From Nocardioides marmorisolisilvae (lineage in GTDB: Bacteria; Actinomycetota; Actinomycetes; Propionibacteriales; Nocardioidaceae), in NCBI RefSeq assembly GCF_003725775.1, contig NZ_RJSG01000001.1:588746-652745 (forward strand): a stretch of 64,000 nt of DNA, in the 5' to 3' direction. Below the pieces are notes generated by a model. That model saw only the letters and a list, made by a program, of their open reading frames with translations, was not told the origin of the DNA and made no database searches. A program made the position numbers and the translations under genes. Shown piece after piece: positions 6,673 to 14,605 of the stretch; within the stretch, counting starts at the first letter, position 1, and each line of letters opens with the position of its first letter.

Positions 6673-7842
6673 GTGGACATCGGTACGGACTTCGCCCCTT
6701 CGTCGCTGGTCGCGGACGCGCAGCGCAAGGAGTCGTTGGAGGACTTCGGACCGGGTGAGTACGCCGGGGCACTCGAGGTGCTGACGGCCGACTACCCGGG
6801 CGCCGGGCTGAGCGAGCTCGGTGCGCACATCATCCGCAGCGGCCTGGTGCACAGCCTGCGGATGCGGCTGCGCGCGACCGAGTGGCGGCGTCTGCACCCC
6901 GAGATCGCCGAGGAACAGATCGAGGCTCCGGTCGTGGTGGTCGGGATGATGCGCAGCGGCACCACGCTGATGCAGCGGCTGCTCGCGGCGGATCCGCGCT
7001 TCACCTGCGCGCACGGCTGGGAGGTCCTCGAAGCCGCCCCGAAGCTGACCTGGGACCCGGACGGCCCGGACCCCCGCATCGACGCGGCGCTGACCCGCCA
7101 GGACCAGACCCAGCAGTTCATGCCGGACCTCTTCGCGATCCACCCGATGTACGCGCTCGAGGCGGAGGAGGAGATCGTCTTCCTCGACCAGGCCTTCCTC
7201 TCGCACGTTCCGGAGTCGGGCGCGCACCTGCCGACGTACCGGTCCTGGTTGAACGACCAGGACTTCACCCCGGCCTACGACCACCTGCACGCGATGCTCC
7301 AGCTGCTGCAGTGGCAGAAGCGGCAGCGCGGCGAGGCGCCCGGGCGCTGGGTGCTCAAGACGCCGGCGCACCTCGGCTACCTCGACGACCTGCGATCCCG
7401 GTTCCCGGACCTGCACGTGGTGCACCTGCACCGCGACCCGGTCGCCTCGATCGGCTCCGGGGCGAGCCTGAACGCGACCCTGCACGCGATGCACTCCGAC
7501 CACGTCGACCTGGTGCGGGTCGGCGCGCAGTGGATCGAGCGGACGGGATGGACCAACGACCGCGCCCTGGCGACCCGGGACCGCTGGGACCTCGAGGCTC
7601 CGGGCCTGGTCACCGACATCGCGTTCGAGGACGCGGTCGCCGATCCGATCGGCTCCGTCGCGCGCGTGTACGCCGCCCTCGGGCTCGACCTCGACGGCAC
7701 GGCCGAGAAGGCGATGCGCGACTGGCTGGCACGACGGCCGCGCGAGGAAGGGCGGCCGGACTATCAACCGGAGACCTACGGACTGAGCGAGGGCCAGATC
7801 CGCGAGCGTTTCCGCGCGTACGAGCAGCGGTTCCGCGGCTAG
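6673..7842 (+). CDS. sulfotransferase-family protein
   Basis: A 389-residue PAPS-dependent sulfotransferase of the Sulfotransfer_3 type. The 5'-phosphosulfate loop GMMRSGTT is near residues 91-98, and the 3'-phosphate-binding segment LHRDPVASIGS is near 255. The N-terminal 80 residues form an extra helical cap. The start is a GTG 6 nt after TAGGGT, hence leaderless. Its partner across the promoter is a SnoaL-like protein. Actinobacterial members act on sterols, lipids and glycans; the acceptor here is unknown. The 3' end overlaps a convergent TetR gene by 4 bp (CTAG). Confidence 0.85.
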   Translation: MDIGTDFAPSSLVADAQRKESLEDFGPGEYAGALEVLTADYPGAGLSELGAHIIRSGLVHSLRMRLRATEWRRLHPEIAEEQIEAPVVVVGMMRSGTTLMQRLLAADPRFTCAHGWEVLEAAPKLTWDPDGPDPRIDAALTRQDQTQQFMPDLFAIHPMYALEAEEEIVFLDQAFLSHVPESGAHLPTYRSWLNDQDFTPAYDHLHAMLQLLQWQKRQRGEAPGRWVLKTPAHLGYLDDLRSRFPDLHVVHLHRDPVASIGSGASLNATLHAMHSDHVDLVRVGAQWIERTGWTNDRALATRDRWDLEAPGLVTDIAFEDAVADPIGSVARVYAALGLDLDGTAEKAMRDWLARRPREEGRPDYQPETYGLSEGQIRERFRAYEQRFRG

Positions 7843-8414
7843 CGGCGCCCGCGGAAGCCGAGCAGCGGACGCACCTTCTCCAGGGCCTGCTCGGTGAGGG
7901 CGCCGAGCACCCGCAGGTCGGGGTCGGGTTCCTCGCTCCACACCGCGACGGCCGCGAAGACCGCGCCGGCGAGTGCCTCCGCACGCACCGCGGCGTCGAG
8001 CTCCCCGACGCCTCGGTCTCCGAGCAGCTGGCGCAGCTCGCGAGCCATCGCCGCCTGCCGGTCGCGGAAGACCCGCTCGATCCGTTCCGGGCTGAGCAGT
8101 GCGCGCCGGAGCCGCGCGATCTCCACCAGGAGCCGGGGGTCGGTGGGGGCTGAGCCGAGCGACTCCAGCACCGAGCTGATCAGGTCCTCGGAGACCGGAC
8201 GCGACCGGATCGCCTGCCGGAACCAGGCCAGCCCCTCGGTCAGGTCGGCGAAGAGCACCTCGTCCTTGGTGGCGAAGTGCCGGTAGAAGGTGCGCTCGGT
8301 GACGCCCGCCTCAGCGGCGATGGCCGGCACGCTGGCCGCTTCGAAGCCGTCAGCCACGAAGTGCTTGAGCGCCGTCGCGCGCAGTGCTGCGCGGGTGCGC
8401 TCGGCCTTCGTCAC
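7839..8414 (-). CDS. TetR-family transcriptional regulator
   Basis: A 191-residue TetR repressor with the N-terminal HTH (VPAIAAEAGVTERTFYRHFATKDEVLFADL). It starts at a GTG 6 nt after TAGTCT on the minus strand (8426-8421), so it is leaderless. It is divergent from the DUF1214-like/SDR/SDR operon, with a perfect palindrome between them, so it most likely represses that operon and itself. The C-terminal ligand domain does not reveal the inducer. Confidence 0.88.
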   Translation of the reverse strand: MTKAERTRAALRATALKHFVADGFEAASVPAIAAEAGVTERTFYRHFATKDEVLFADLTEGLAWFRQAIRSRPVSEDLISSVLESLGSAPTDPRLLVEIARLRRALLSPERIERVFRDRQAAMARELRQLLGDRGVGELDAAVRAEALAGAVFAAVAVWSEEPDPDLRVLGALTEQALEKVRPLLGFRGRR

Positions 8415-8420
8415 GTCGGG

Positions 8421-8470
8421 AGACTATCATTTTGTCAGTACTGACATTTTAGCCGGATCGCTGCTAGCGT
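8421..8470. promoter_or_regulatory. divergent promoters with perfect TetR palindrome
   Basis: tgtcagtactgaca (8433-8446) is a perfect 14-bp palindrome. It overlaps a rightward -35-like CTGACA (8441-8446) that stands 18 bp from the -10 TAGCGT (8465-8470). It lies just upstream of the leftward -10 TAGTCT (8426-8421). Binding here would block the operon promoter directly, the classic position for a TetR operator. The 7 nt from TAGCGT to the ATG at 8478 also make the operon leaderless. Confidence 0.8.
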
Positions 8471-8477
8471 CCCGCCC

Positions 8478-9743
8478 ATGCCCACCACCTACGACGGCCA
8501 CGCCGTCGCGACCGCCGAGCAGCACGAGCACGAGCTCGCAGCGCTCGAGCTGGTCCAGCACCCCATCGTGCGGGCGGCGTACCGGGACGTCGCCGAGACC
8601 TGGCTCGCGCGCGCCAAGCCGAGCGAGGCGATGCGCGAGCGCTTCGAGGCGGCGTACGAGGAGGTGATGTTCTCGGCGGCGGTGTGGTCCAGCAACCAGG
8701 ACCCGCTGCGCCCCAAGGTCACCTGCATCACGCGGCTCGCGCACGAGGTCGAGGGACAGCGGATCCCTGGCACCCGCTGGGGCATCGACAACCCGGACAG
8801 CGTGTACCGGGTGATCCCGATCTCCGGCGAGGAGCGCTACGTCATCCGCGGCCGGGTCGGCGAGCACCGGATGACGGAGAACTACTTCACCCTCTGGAAC
8901 GCGCACATGGGCACGATCGACGTGGTCGACGGCCGGCGGATGGAGGTCGCCGCCGACGGGACCTACGAGATCACCGTCGACAACTCGCCCAAGGACGGCC
9001 GCACGAACCACATCCAGAGCACGCCCGAGGCGCACGAGTTCTACATCCGCGACGTGCTGCTCGACTGGACCCACGACGAGCCGAACCACATCACGGTCGA
9101 GCGGGTTTCGACCGGCTCGAGAACCGGTCGGCCGGCGCTCACGATCGACGAGCAGGCCGAGAAGACCGCGGCCATGATGGCGCACTTCGCGGACTTCACC
9201 GGCAAGCTCTCCTACGGGATGTCGAAGTCGCCCGCCAACCACTTCTCGCTGGCCTGGAACTCGAACCAGCACGGCGCGATGGTCGGCCAGGTCTACGTCG
9301 CCGGCCGCTTCGACCTCGAGCCGGGCCAGGCGTTCGTCGTCGACGTCAGCGACGGCGGTGCCGAGTACTTCACGGTGCCGCTCGGCAACCTCTGGGGCAC
9401 GACGCTGAACATCTACGGCTCGACGAGCAGCCTCAACAAGGCCCAGTCGAAGCCGAACGAGGACGGCACCTACACCTACGTCATCGCGCCGGAGAACCCC
9501 GGCGTGCACAACTGGATCGACTCCGACGGCCTGCGCGAGGGCTTCCTCACCCTGCGGATGGCCGAGTTCGGGCCGAACGGAGCCAGCGAGGACCTGGCCG
9601 CGACCGGCCGGGTGATCGACCTCGACCGGCTCGACGCCGAGCTCCCGCACGTCGAGCGGATCGACGCCGCCGGCCGGGCCGAGCAGCTCGAGGTGCGTCA
9701 GACCGGTTACCTGAACCGCCTCCCCGAAGGAGTGCTCGCATGA
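8478..9743 (+). CDS. DUF1214-like protein of unknown function
   Basis: A 421-residue protein with no signal peptide. The C-terminal third (NEDGTYTYVIAPENPGVHNWIDSDGLREGFLTLR) resembles DUF1214, a domain found with DUF1254 and P450-like operons. The assignment is from memory of the pattern only. It is the first gene of a TetR-controlled operon with two SDRs, joined by ATGA overlaps. Residues about 210-220 (RVSTGSRTGRP) come from a dispersed-repeat copy in frame. A role in handling a hydroxylated lipid or steroid is possible but not shown. Confidence 0.65.
   Translation: MPTTYDGHAVATAEQHEHELAALELVQHPIVRAAYRDVAETWLARAKPSEAMRERFEAAYEEVMFSAAVWSSNQDPLRPKVTCITRLAHEVEGQRIPGTRWGIDNPDSVYRVIPISGEERYVIRGRVGEHRMTENYFTLWNAHMGTIDVVDGRRMEVAADGTYEITVDNSPKDGRTNHIQSTPEAHEFYIRDVLLDWTHDEPNHITVERVSTGSRTGRPALTIDEQAEKTAAMMAHFADFTGKLSYGMSKSPANHFSLAWNSNQHGAMVGQVYVAGRFDLEPGQAFVVDVSDGGAEYFTVPLGNLWGTTLNIYGSTSSLNKAQSKPNEDGTYTYVIAPENPGVHNWIDSDGLREGFLTLRMAEFGPNGASEDLAATGRVIDLDRLDAELPHVERIDAAGRAEQLEVRQTGYLNRLPEGVLA
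9104..9122 (+). repeat. dispersed repeat copy inside coding sequence
   Basis: ggtttcgaccggctcgaga matches the intergenic copy at 33481 (ggtttcgacaggctcaacc) at 16 of 19 positions. It lies in frame within the DUF1214-like gene and encodes a Ser/Thr/Gly/Arg loop. Confidence 0.5.
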
Positions 9744-10570
9744 GTCGCTGGTTGATCACCGGGTGCTCGACCGGCATCGGCCGCGAGATCGCTCGCGTCG
9801 CCCTCGAGGCCGGGCACCAGGTCGTGGCGACCGCCCGCAACGTCGAGGCCGTGCAGGACTTCGTGGCCGACTTCCGCGACCGCGCCGTCGCCGTGCCGCT
9901 GGATGTCACCGACAAGGCGCAGATCCGGGCGGCGTTCGAAGCCGCGGACGCCGCCTTCGGCGGCATCGACGTGCTCGTCAACAACGCCGGCTACGGCTAC
10001 CTGTCGGCGGTCGAGGAGGGCGAGGACAGCGAGATCCGGGCGCTCTTCGACACCAACTACTTCTCGGTCGTCGATGCGATCCAGGAGGCGCTGCCGCGGA
10101 TGCGCGCCCAGGGCAGCGGCCACATCATCAACATCTCCTCGATGACCGGCCTGGTGGCCAACCCACCGAACGCCTTCTACTCCTCGACCAAGTTCGCGAT
10201 GGAGGCCCTCACCGAGGCGCTGTCCAAGGAGGTCGCCGCGTTCGGCATCAAGGTGACCGCGGTCGAGCCGGGCGCGTTCCGCACCGACTGGGCCAAGCGG
10301 TCGATGCACGAGTCCAGCAACCCGATCGACGCGTACGCCGAGGACGTCGCGGTGCGCAAGGACCTGATCAAGCAGTTCGCCGACCACCTTCCGGGAGATC
10401 CGCGCCGGGTCGGGGACGCGGTGGTCATGCTGGCCGGGCTGGAGGAACCGCCGCTGCGGCTGCTGCTGGGGCACGACGTGCTCAAGGCGGTGCGCGAGAA
10501 GATCGCCGCCATGAGCGCCTCGATCGACGCGTGGGAACCCGTCACCCTCGACGTGAATTTCCCGTCATGA
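9740..10570 (+). CDS. SDR-family oxidoreductase
   Basis: A 276-residue classical SDR. Cofactor motif TGCSTGIG is at residues 7-14, with NNAG near residue 80. The catalytic Ser precedes YSSTK. ATARN after beta-2 carries an Arg, which favours NADP. The start overlaps the stop of the DUF1214-like gene (ATGA), and its own stop overlaps the next SDR start in the same way. The three genes therefore form one translation-coupled operon under the divergent TetR. The alcohol or ketone substrate is unknown. Confidence 0.87.
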   Translation: MSRWLITGCSTGIGREIARVALEAGHQVVATARNVEAVQDFVADFRDRAVAVPLDVTDKAQIRAAFEAADAAFGGIDVLVNNAGYGYLSAVEEGEDSEIRALFDTNYFSVVDAIQEALPRMRAQGSGHIINISSMTGLVANPPNAFYSSTKFAMEALTEALSKEVAAFGIKVTAVEPGAFRTDWAKRSMHESSNPIDAYAEDVAVRKDLIKQFADHLPGDPRRVGDAVVMLAGLEEPPLRLLLGHDVLKAVREKIAAMSASIDAWEPVTLDVNFPS

Positions 10571-11541
10571 CCTACACCCGTACGCCGCAGCAGCCGATCG
10601 GCACGGGCTTCGGCCTGCACACCACCGCGGCCGAGGTGCTCGAGGGGATCGACCTGTCCGGCACGCGAGCCCTGGTCACCGGCGGCTACTCGGGGATCGG
10701 CATCGAGATGGTCCGCGCGCTGACGGGCGCGGGAGCCACGGTGCTCGCCCCGGCCCGGCGCCCCGAGCAGGCTCGCGAGGCGCTCGCGGGCATCCCCGGT
10801 GTGATCCACGGCGAGCTCGACCTGGCGGACCAGGCCAGCGTCGCCGCCTATGCCGACGAGGTGCTGCGCGGGGGCCAGCACCTCGACATCGTCATCGACA
10901 GCGCCGGCATCATGGCCTGCCCCGAGCAGCACGTCGGGCCCGGGTGGGAGCTGCAGTTCGCGACCAACCACCTCGGCCACTTCGCCCTGGTGAACCGGCT
11001 GTGGCCACTCATCACCGGTGGTTCGCGGGTGGTCAGCATCTCCTCGGGCGGGCACCAGTTCTCCGGGATCCGCTGGGAGGACCCGTGGTTCGCCGACGGG
11101 TACGACAAGTGGCTGGCGTACGGGCAGTCGAAGTCGGCCAACGTGCTGTTCGCCGTCGAGCTCGACCGACGCGGCGCCGACCACGACGTCCGCGCCTTCT
11201 CGCTGCACCCGGGGGCGATCCTCACCCCGCTGGGTCGTCACCTCGAGTCCGAGGACGTGGAGAAGCTGCTGTCCTACGGCAGCGACGGCAAGCCGCTGAT
11301 GCCGGAGTTCAAGTCTCCCGAGGCCGGCGCTGCGACCGCGGTCCTCGCCGCGACCTCACCGCTGCTCGACGGTCTCGGCGGCGTCTACCTCGAGGACTGC
11401 GAGATCACTCCGGTGGCGAATCCGGAGGGTCGGGTCACCGGTCAGGCACTCGGCGTGATGCCGCACGCCATCGACCCCGACGAGGCCCGGCGCCTGTGGG
11501 CGTGGTCGGCCGATCTCACCGGGCTCGACGCGTTCAGCTGA
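10567..11541 (+). CDS. SDR-family oxidoreductase (long type)
   Basis: A 324-residue SDR of the retinol-dehydrogenase/WW-oxidoreductase-like group. It has a 30-residue N-terminal lead, TGGYSGIG at about 39-46, DSAG in place of NNAG, and the active site YGQSK. It is the last gene of the TetR-controlled operon. The 3' end overlaps the convergent antiporter gene by 8 bp. With the upstream SDR it could run two successive oxidations or act on different positions of one substrate. Confidence 0.85.
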   Translation: MTYTRTPQQPIGTGFGLHTTAAEVLEGIDLSGTRALVTGGYSGIGIEMVRALTGAGATVLAPARRPEQAREALAGIPGVIHGELDLADQASVAAYADEVLRGGQHLDIVIDSAGIMACPEQHVGPGWELQFATNHLGHFALVNRLWPLITGGSRVVSISSGGHQFSGIRWEDPWFADGYDKWLAYGQSKSANVLFAVELDRRGADHDVRAFSLHPGAILTPLGRHLESEDVEKLLSYGSDGKPLMPEFKSPEAGAATAVLAATSPLLDGLGGVYLEDCEITPVANPEGRVTGQALGVMPHAIDPDEARRLWAWSADLTGLDAFS

Positions 11542-13027
11542 CGTCGTCGTTCCACTGCGCCAGCCGGCCACGCAACGAGACCGAGCGCAGCCGCTCCTCC
11601 GTCTTCTCCCGGCCCTTGCGGGTGGTCACGACCAGCAGCTCGTCCCCGTGCCGCAGCGACGTCCGGTCCTGCGGCACCAGCGTGCTGCCGTCGCGCACGA
11701 TCAGCGAGACCGACGATCCCTTGGGCAGGCGCAGCTCGGCCACCTCGACGCCGTGCATCAGCGACTTCGGCGAGATCGTGATCATGAGCAGGTCGGCCGC
11801 GATCCGCTCGAGCGGTGCGGCCTCGACGTCGAGGTCGCGCGGTTCGCTGCGGCGCGCGACCTTGAGCACGCGCGCCACCCACGGCAGCGTCGGCGCCGTG
11901 ATCAGGGTGTCGATCACCACCAGCACGAAGACGACGTTGAACAGCTCGGTCGCCTTGTGCACGCCCGCCGAGAGCGGGATGGTGGCGAGCACGATCGGCA
12001 CGGCGCCGCGCAGGCCCGCCCAGCTGATGAAGCCGAGCTCGGGCAGCGGGATCGGTTGCACCAGTGCGGAGACGAGCACCGAGACCGGCCGCGCGATCAC
12101 GGTCAGCACCAGCACGGCCACCACGGCGATGCCGAGGACCTTCCAGGTGAACCCGCTGGGACTGACCAGCAGACCGAGCATCACGAACAGCCCGATCTGG
12201 GAGAGCCACGCCATGCCCTCGGCGAAGGACCGGGTGGCGGCACGGTGCGGCAGCTCGGAGTTGCCGAGGACCAGTGCGGCGACGTACACCGCGGCGAACC
12301 CGGAGCCGTGCAGCGTCGCGGTTCCCGCGTAGGCGAAGACCGCGAACGACAGCACCGCCAGCGGGTAGAGCCCCGAGGACGGCAGCGCCGCGCGCCGCAT
12401 CAGCCAGGCGCCGGCGAAACCCACGAGCAGGCCGCCGGCCGTGCCGATGAGCAGCTCGGAGACGACCTCGCCGAGGAAGTTCAGGGCACCGTGGTGACCG
12501 CTGGCGCTGACCAGGGTCACCAGGACGACCGTCGGGGCGTCGTTGAGGCCGGACTCTGCCTCGAGGGTGGCGTTGATCCGGCGCGGGAGCGGCACCCGGC
12601 GCAGCACCGAGAACACCGCAGCCGCGTCGGTGGGCGAGGTGAGCGCGCCCAGCAGGACGGCGAGCTGCCAGCTCATCCCGAGCGCGAAGTGCGCGACGAG
12701 CGCGACGATCCCGACGCTGACCGCGACGCCCAGCGTCGCCAGGGACAGCCCCAGCTTGATCACCGGGCGCATCTCGCCCCAGTGGGTCGTCAGACCGCCC
12801 TCGGCCAGGATGATGATGAGGGCAGCGAAACCCAGCGCGTTGGCCAGCTCGGCGTCCGAGAAGCTGACGCCCAGACCGGCATCGCCGAGGCCGACTCCGA
12901 TCAGCAGGTAGAGCAGCAGGCTCGGCAGGCCCGCGCGCACGGAGGCGCGGACGGCCACGATCGCTACCAACAGCACGCCAGTACCTGCCAGGAGACCCTG
13001 GTTGAGCGTGTGGACGTCGAGTGTCAT
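11534..13027 (-). CDS. potassium/proton antiporter (CPA1, NhaP2-like) with RCK_C domain
   Basis: A 497-residue integral membrane protein with about 12 helices. LLGALTSPTDAAAVFSVLR holds the ion-binding TD of CPA exchangers, followed by ESGLNDAPTVVLV. Residues from about 410 on form a cytoplasmic TrkA-C/RCK_C domain (VAELRLPKGSSVSLIVRDGSTLVPQD) that gates such exchangers by ligand. Length and architecture match K+/H+ antiporters. An SD (gaggtg) precedes the ATG. The 5' leader carries a short hairpin (13042-13064). Confidence 0.9.
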   Translation of the reverse strand: MTLDVHTLNQGLLAGTGVLLVAIVAVRASVRAGLPSLLLYLLIGVGLGDAGLGVSFSDAELANALGFAALIIILAEGGLTTHWGEMRPVIKLGLSLATLGVAVSVGIVALVAHFALGMSWQLAVLLGALTSPTDAAAVFSVLRRVPLPRRINATLEAESGLNDAPTVVLVTLVSASGHHGALNFLGEVVSELLIGTAGGLLVGFAGAWLMRRAALPSSGLYPLAVLSFAVFAYAGTATLHGSGFAAVYVAALVLGNSELPHRAATRSFAEGMAWLSQIGLFVMLGLLVSPSGFTWKVLGIAVVAVLVLTVIARPVSVLVSALVQPIPLPELGFISWAGLRGAVPIVLATIPLSAGVHKATELFNVVFVLVVIDTLITAPTLPWVARVLKVARRSEPRDLDVEAAPLERIAADLLMITISPKSLMHGVEVAELRLPKGSSVSLIVRDGSTLVPQDRTSLRHGDELLVVTTRKGREKTEERLRSVSLRGRLAQWNDDVS

Positions 13028-13041
13028 GTCGGCACCTCGGC

Positions 13042-13064
13042 GGTAGACGAATCCGAAGTCTACC
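13042..13064 (-). promoter_or_regulatory. inverted repeat in antiporter leader
   Basis: GGTAGAC (13042-13048) and GTCTACC (13058-13064) are perfect 7-bp arms with a 9-bp spacer, ending 15 bp before the antiporter ATG, next to its SD. It could be an RNA hairpin controlling translation or a protein operator. No known riboswitch fold is visible. Confidence 0.4.
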
Positions 13065-13077
13065 TAAGATCCGAAAC

Positions 13078-13100
13078 GGTCCCTGAGCCTGTCGAAGGGT
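13078..13100 (-). repeat. dispersed short repeat (TTCGACAGGCTCA core)
   Basis: The plus-strand string holds tgagcctgtcgaa (13084-13096), the exact reverse complement of the 13-bp core at 33484-33496, flanked here by ccc/ggg. It sits in the antiporter/flavoprotein divergent gap and touches the KstR-type operator that begins at 13100. Confidence 0.7.
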
Positions 13101-13113
13101 AGAACTTGTTCTA
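13100..13113. promoter_or_regulatory. KstR-type operator upstream of flavoprotein gene
   Basis: TAGAACTTGTTCTA is a perfect palindrome and fits TNNAACNNGTTNNA, the motif known for the mycobacterial/rhodococcal cholesterol regulator KstR. It covers the -35 region of a promoter whose -10 TACCCT (13123-13128) ends 7 nt before the flavoprotein ATG. No kstR gene lies in the window, so the regulator identity is inferred from the motif. Confidence 0.7.
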
Positions 13114-13135
13114 GTTTGGCCGTACCCTGAGGTCC

Positions 13136-14587
13136 ATGACCACGGCTCTTCCCGACGTCCTGCCTGCCTCGACCCTGCCCGAGGGTGCCGAGCAGACCGA
13201 CGTGCTCGTCATCGGCTTCGGCATCGCCGGCGGCTGCGCGGCCCTGGAGGCCGCCCGCGCGGGCGCGAAGGTGGTGCTCCTCGAGCGGGCCGCGACCTAC
13301 GGCGGCACCAGCGCGATGTCCGGTGGCCACTTCTACCTCGGCGGCGGCACCGCCGTGCAGCAGGCGACCGGCCACGAGGACAGCGCCGAGGAGATGTACA
13401 AGTTCCTGATCGCTGTCAGCGAGGACCCGGAGCCGGACAAGATCCGTGCGTTCTGCGACGACAGCGTCGAGCACTTCGACTGGGTCGAGGCCCTCGGCTT
13501 CCAGTTCGAGCGGTCCTACTTCCCGGGCAAGGCGGTGATCCAGCCCAACACCGAGGGCCTGATGTTCACCGGCAACGAGAAGGTCTTCCCCTACCGCGAC
13601 GCCGCGATCCCCGCGCCGCGCGGCCACAAGGTCCCGGTCCCGGGCGACACCGGCGGCACCCAGATGGTGATGGACCTGCTGGCGAAGCGCTGCGAGGAGG
13701 CCGGCGTCGAGGTCCGCTACGAGACCGGCGCCACCAACCTGATCACCGACGAGTCCGGGGCGGTCCTCGGCGTCGCCTGGAAGAAGTTCTCCGAGACCGG
13801 CGTGCTGGCCGCCAAGGCCGTGGTCGTCGCTGCCGGCGGCTTCGTGATGAACCCCGACATGGTCCAGGAGTTCACCCCGGCCCTCGGCGAGAAGCTGTTC
13901 GTGCTGGGCAACACCTACGACGACGGGCTGGGCCTGCGCCTGGGCCGGTCGGTCGGCGCGCAGCTGAAGTTCATGGACGAGCCGTTCATCACCGCGCCCT
14001 TCTACCCGCCGTCCCAGCTGGTCACCGGCATCGTGGTCAACAAGGACGGCAAGCGGTTCGTCGCCGAGGACAGCTACCACTCGCGCACGTCGTACCACGT
14101 GATGCACCAGCCCGAGCAGATCGCGTACCTGATCGTCGACTCGGCCCACATCGAGCACCCGACGATGCCGCTGTGCCCGTTCATCGACGGCTGGGAGACG
14201 GTGGAGGAGATGGAGGCCGCGCTCGGCATCCCGACCGGCAACCTGGTGCAGACCCTCGGCGATTACAACAAGTACGCGCACGAGGGCGACGACCCGGAGT
14301 TCCACAAGCATCCGGACTGGATCGCGCCGCAGGACCACGGCCCGTGGGGCGCCTACGACCTGACCCTGGGCAAGGCCCTGTACGCCGGCTTCACCCTCGG
14401 CGGGATGCGCTGCTCGGTCGACGGCCAGGTCCAGCGCGAGGACGGTTCGGTGATCGACGGCCTGTACGCCGCCGGTGCCTGCGCCGCGAACATCGCGCAG
14501 ACGGGCGCCAGCTACGCCTCGGGCACCCAGCTCGCGGAGGGTTCGTACTTCGGCCGTCGCGCCGGGCGCCACGCAGCCTCCCGGTGA
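13136..14587 (+). CDS. FAD-dependent oxidoreductase, KstD/fumarate-reductase-like
   Basis: A 483-residue FAD_binding_2 protein. The dinucleotide motif GFGIAGGCAALEAARAGAKVVLLE is near residues 24-47, followed by GGTSAMSGG. A second FAD-contacting segment lies at the C-terminus (GLYAAGACAANIAQTGASYASGTQL). The fold is shared by 3-ketosteroid delta-1-dehydrogenases and fumarate reductases. The KstR-type operator in front supports a steroid role, but the substrate is not fixed by the sequence. It is leaderless (TACCCT, 7 nt). It is about 30-80 residues shorter than typical KstD. Confidence 0.8.
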   Translation: MTTALPDVLPASTLPEGAEQTDVLVIGFGIAGGCAALEAARAGAKVVLLERAATYGGTSAMSGGHFYLGGGTAVQQATGHEDSAEEMYKFLIAVSEDPEPDKIRAFCDDSVEHFDWVEALGFQFERSYFPGKAVIQPNTEGLMFTGNEKVFPYRDAAIPAPRGHKVPVPGDTGGTQMVMDLLAKRCEEAGVEVRYETGATNLITDESGAVLGVAWKKFSETGVLAAKAVVVAAGGFVMNPDMVQEFTPALGEKLFVLGNTYDDGLGLRLGRSVGAQLKFMDEPFITAPFYPPSQLVTGIVVNKDGKRFVAEDSYHSRTSYHVMHQPEQIAYLIVDSAHIEHPTMPLCPFIDGWETVEEMEAALGIPTGNLVQTLGDYNKYAHEGDDPEFHKHPDWIAPQDHGPWGAYDLTLGKALYAGFTLGGMRCSVDGQVQREDGSVIDGLYAAGACAANIAQTGASYASGTQLAEGSYFGRRAGRHAASR

Positions 14588-14605
14588 GCCGGATACCGTG
14601 ACCTG

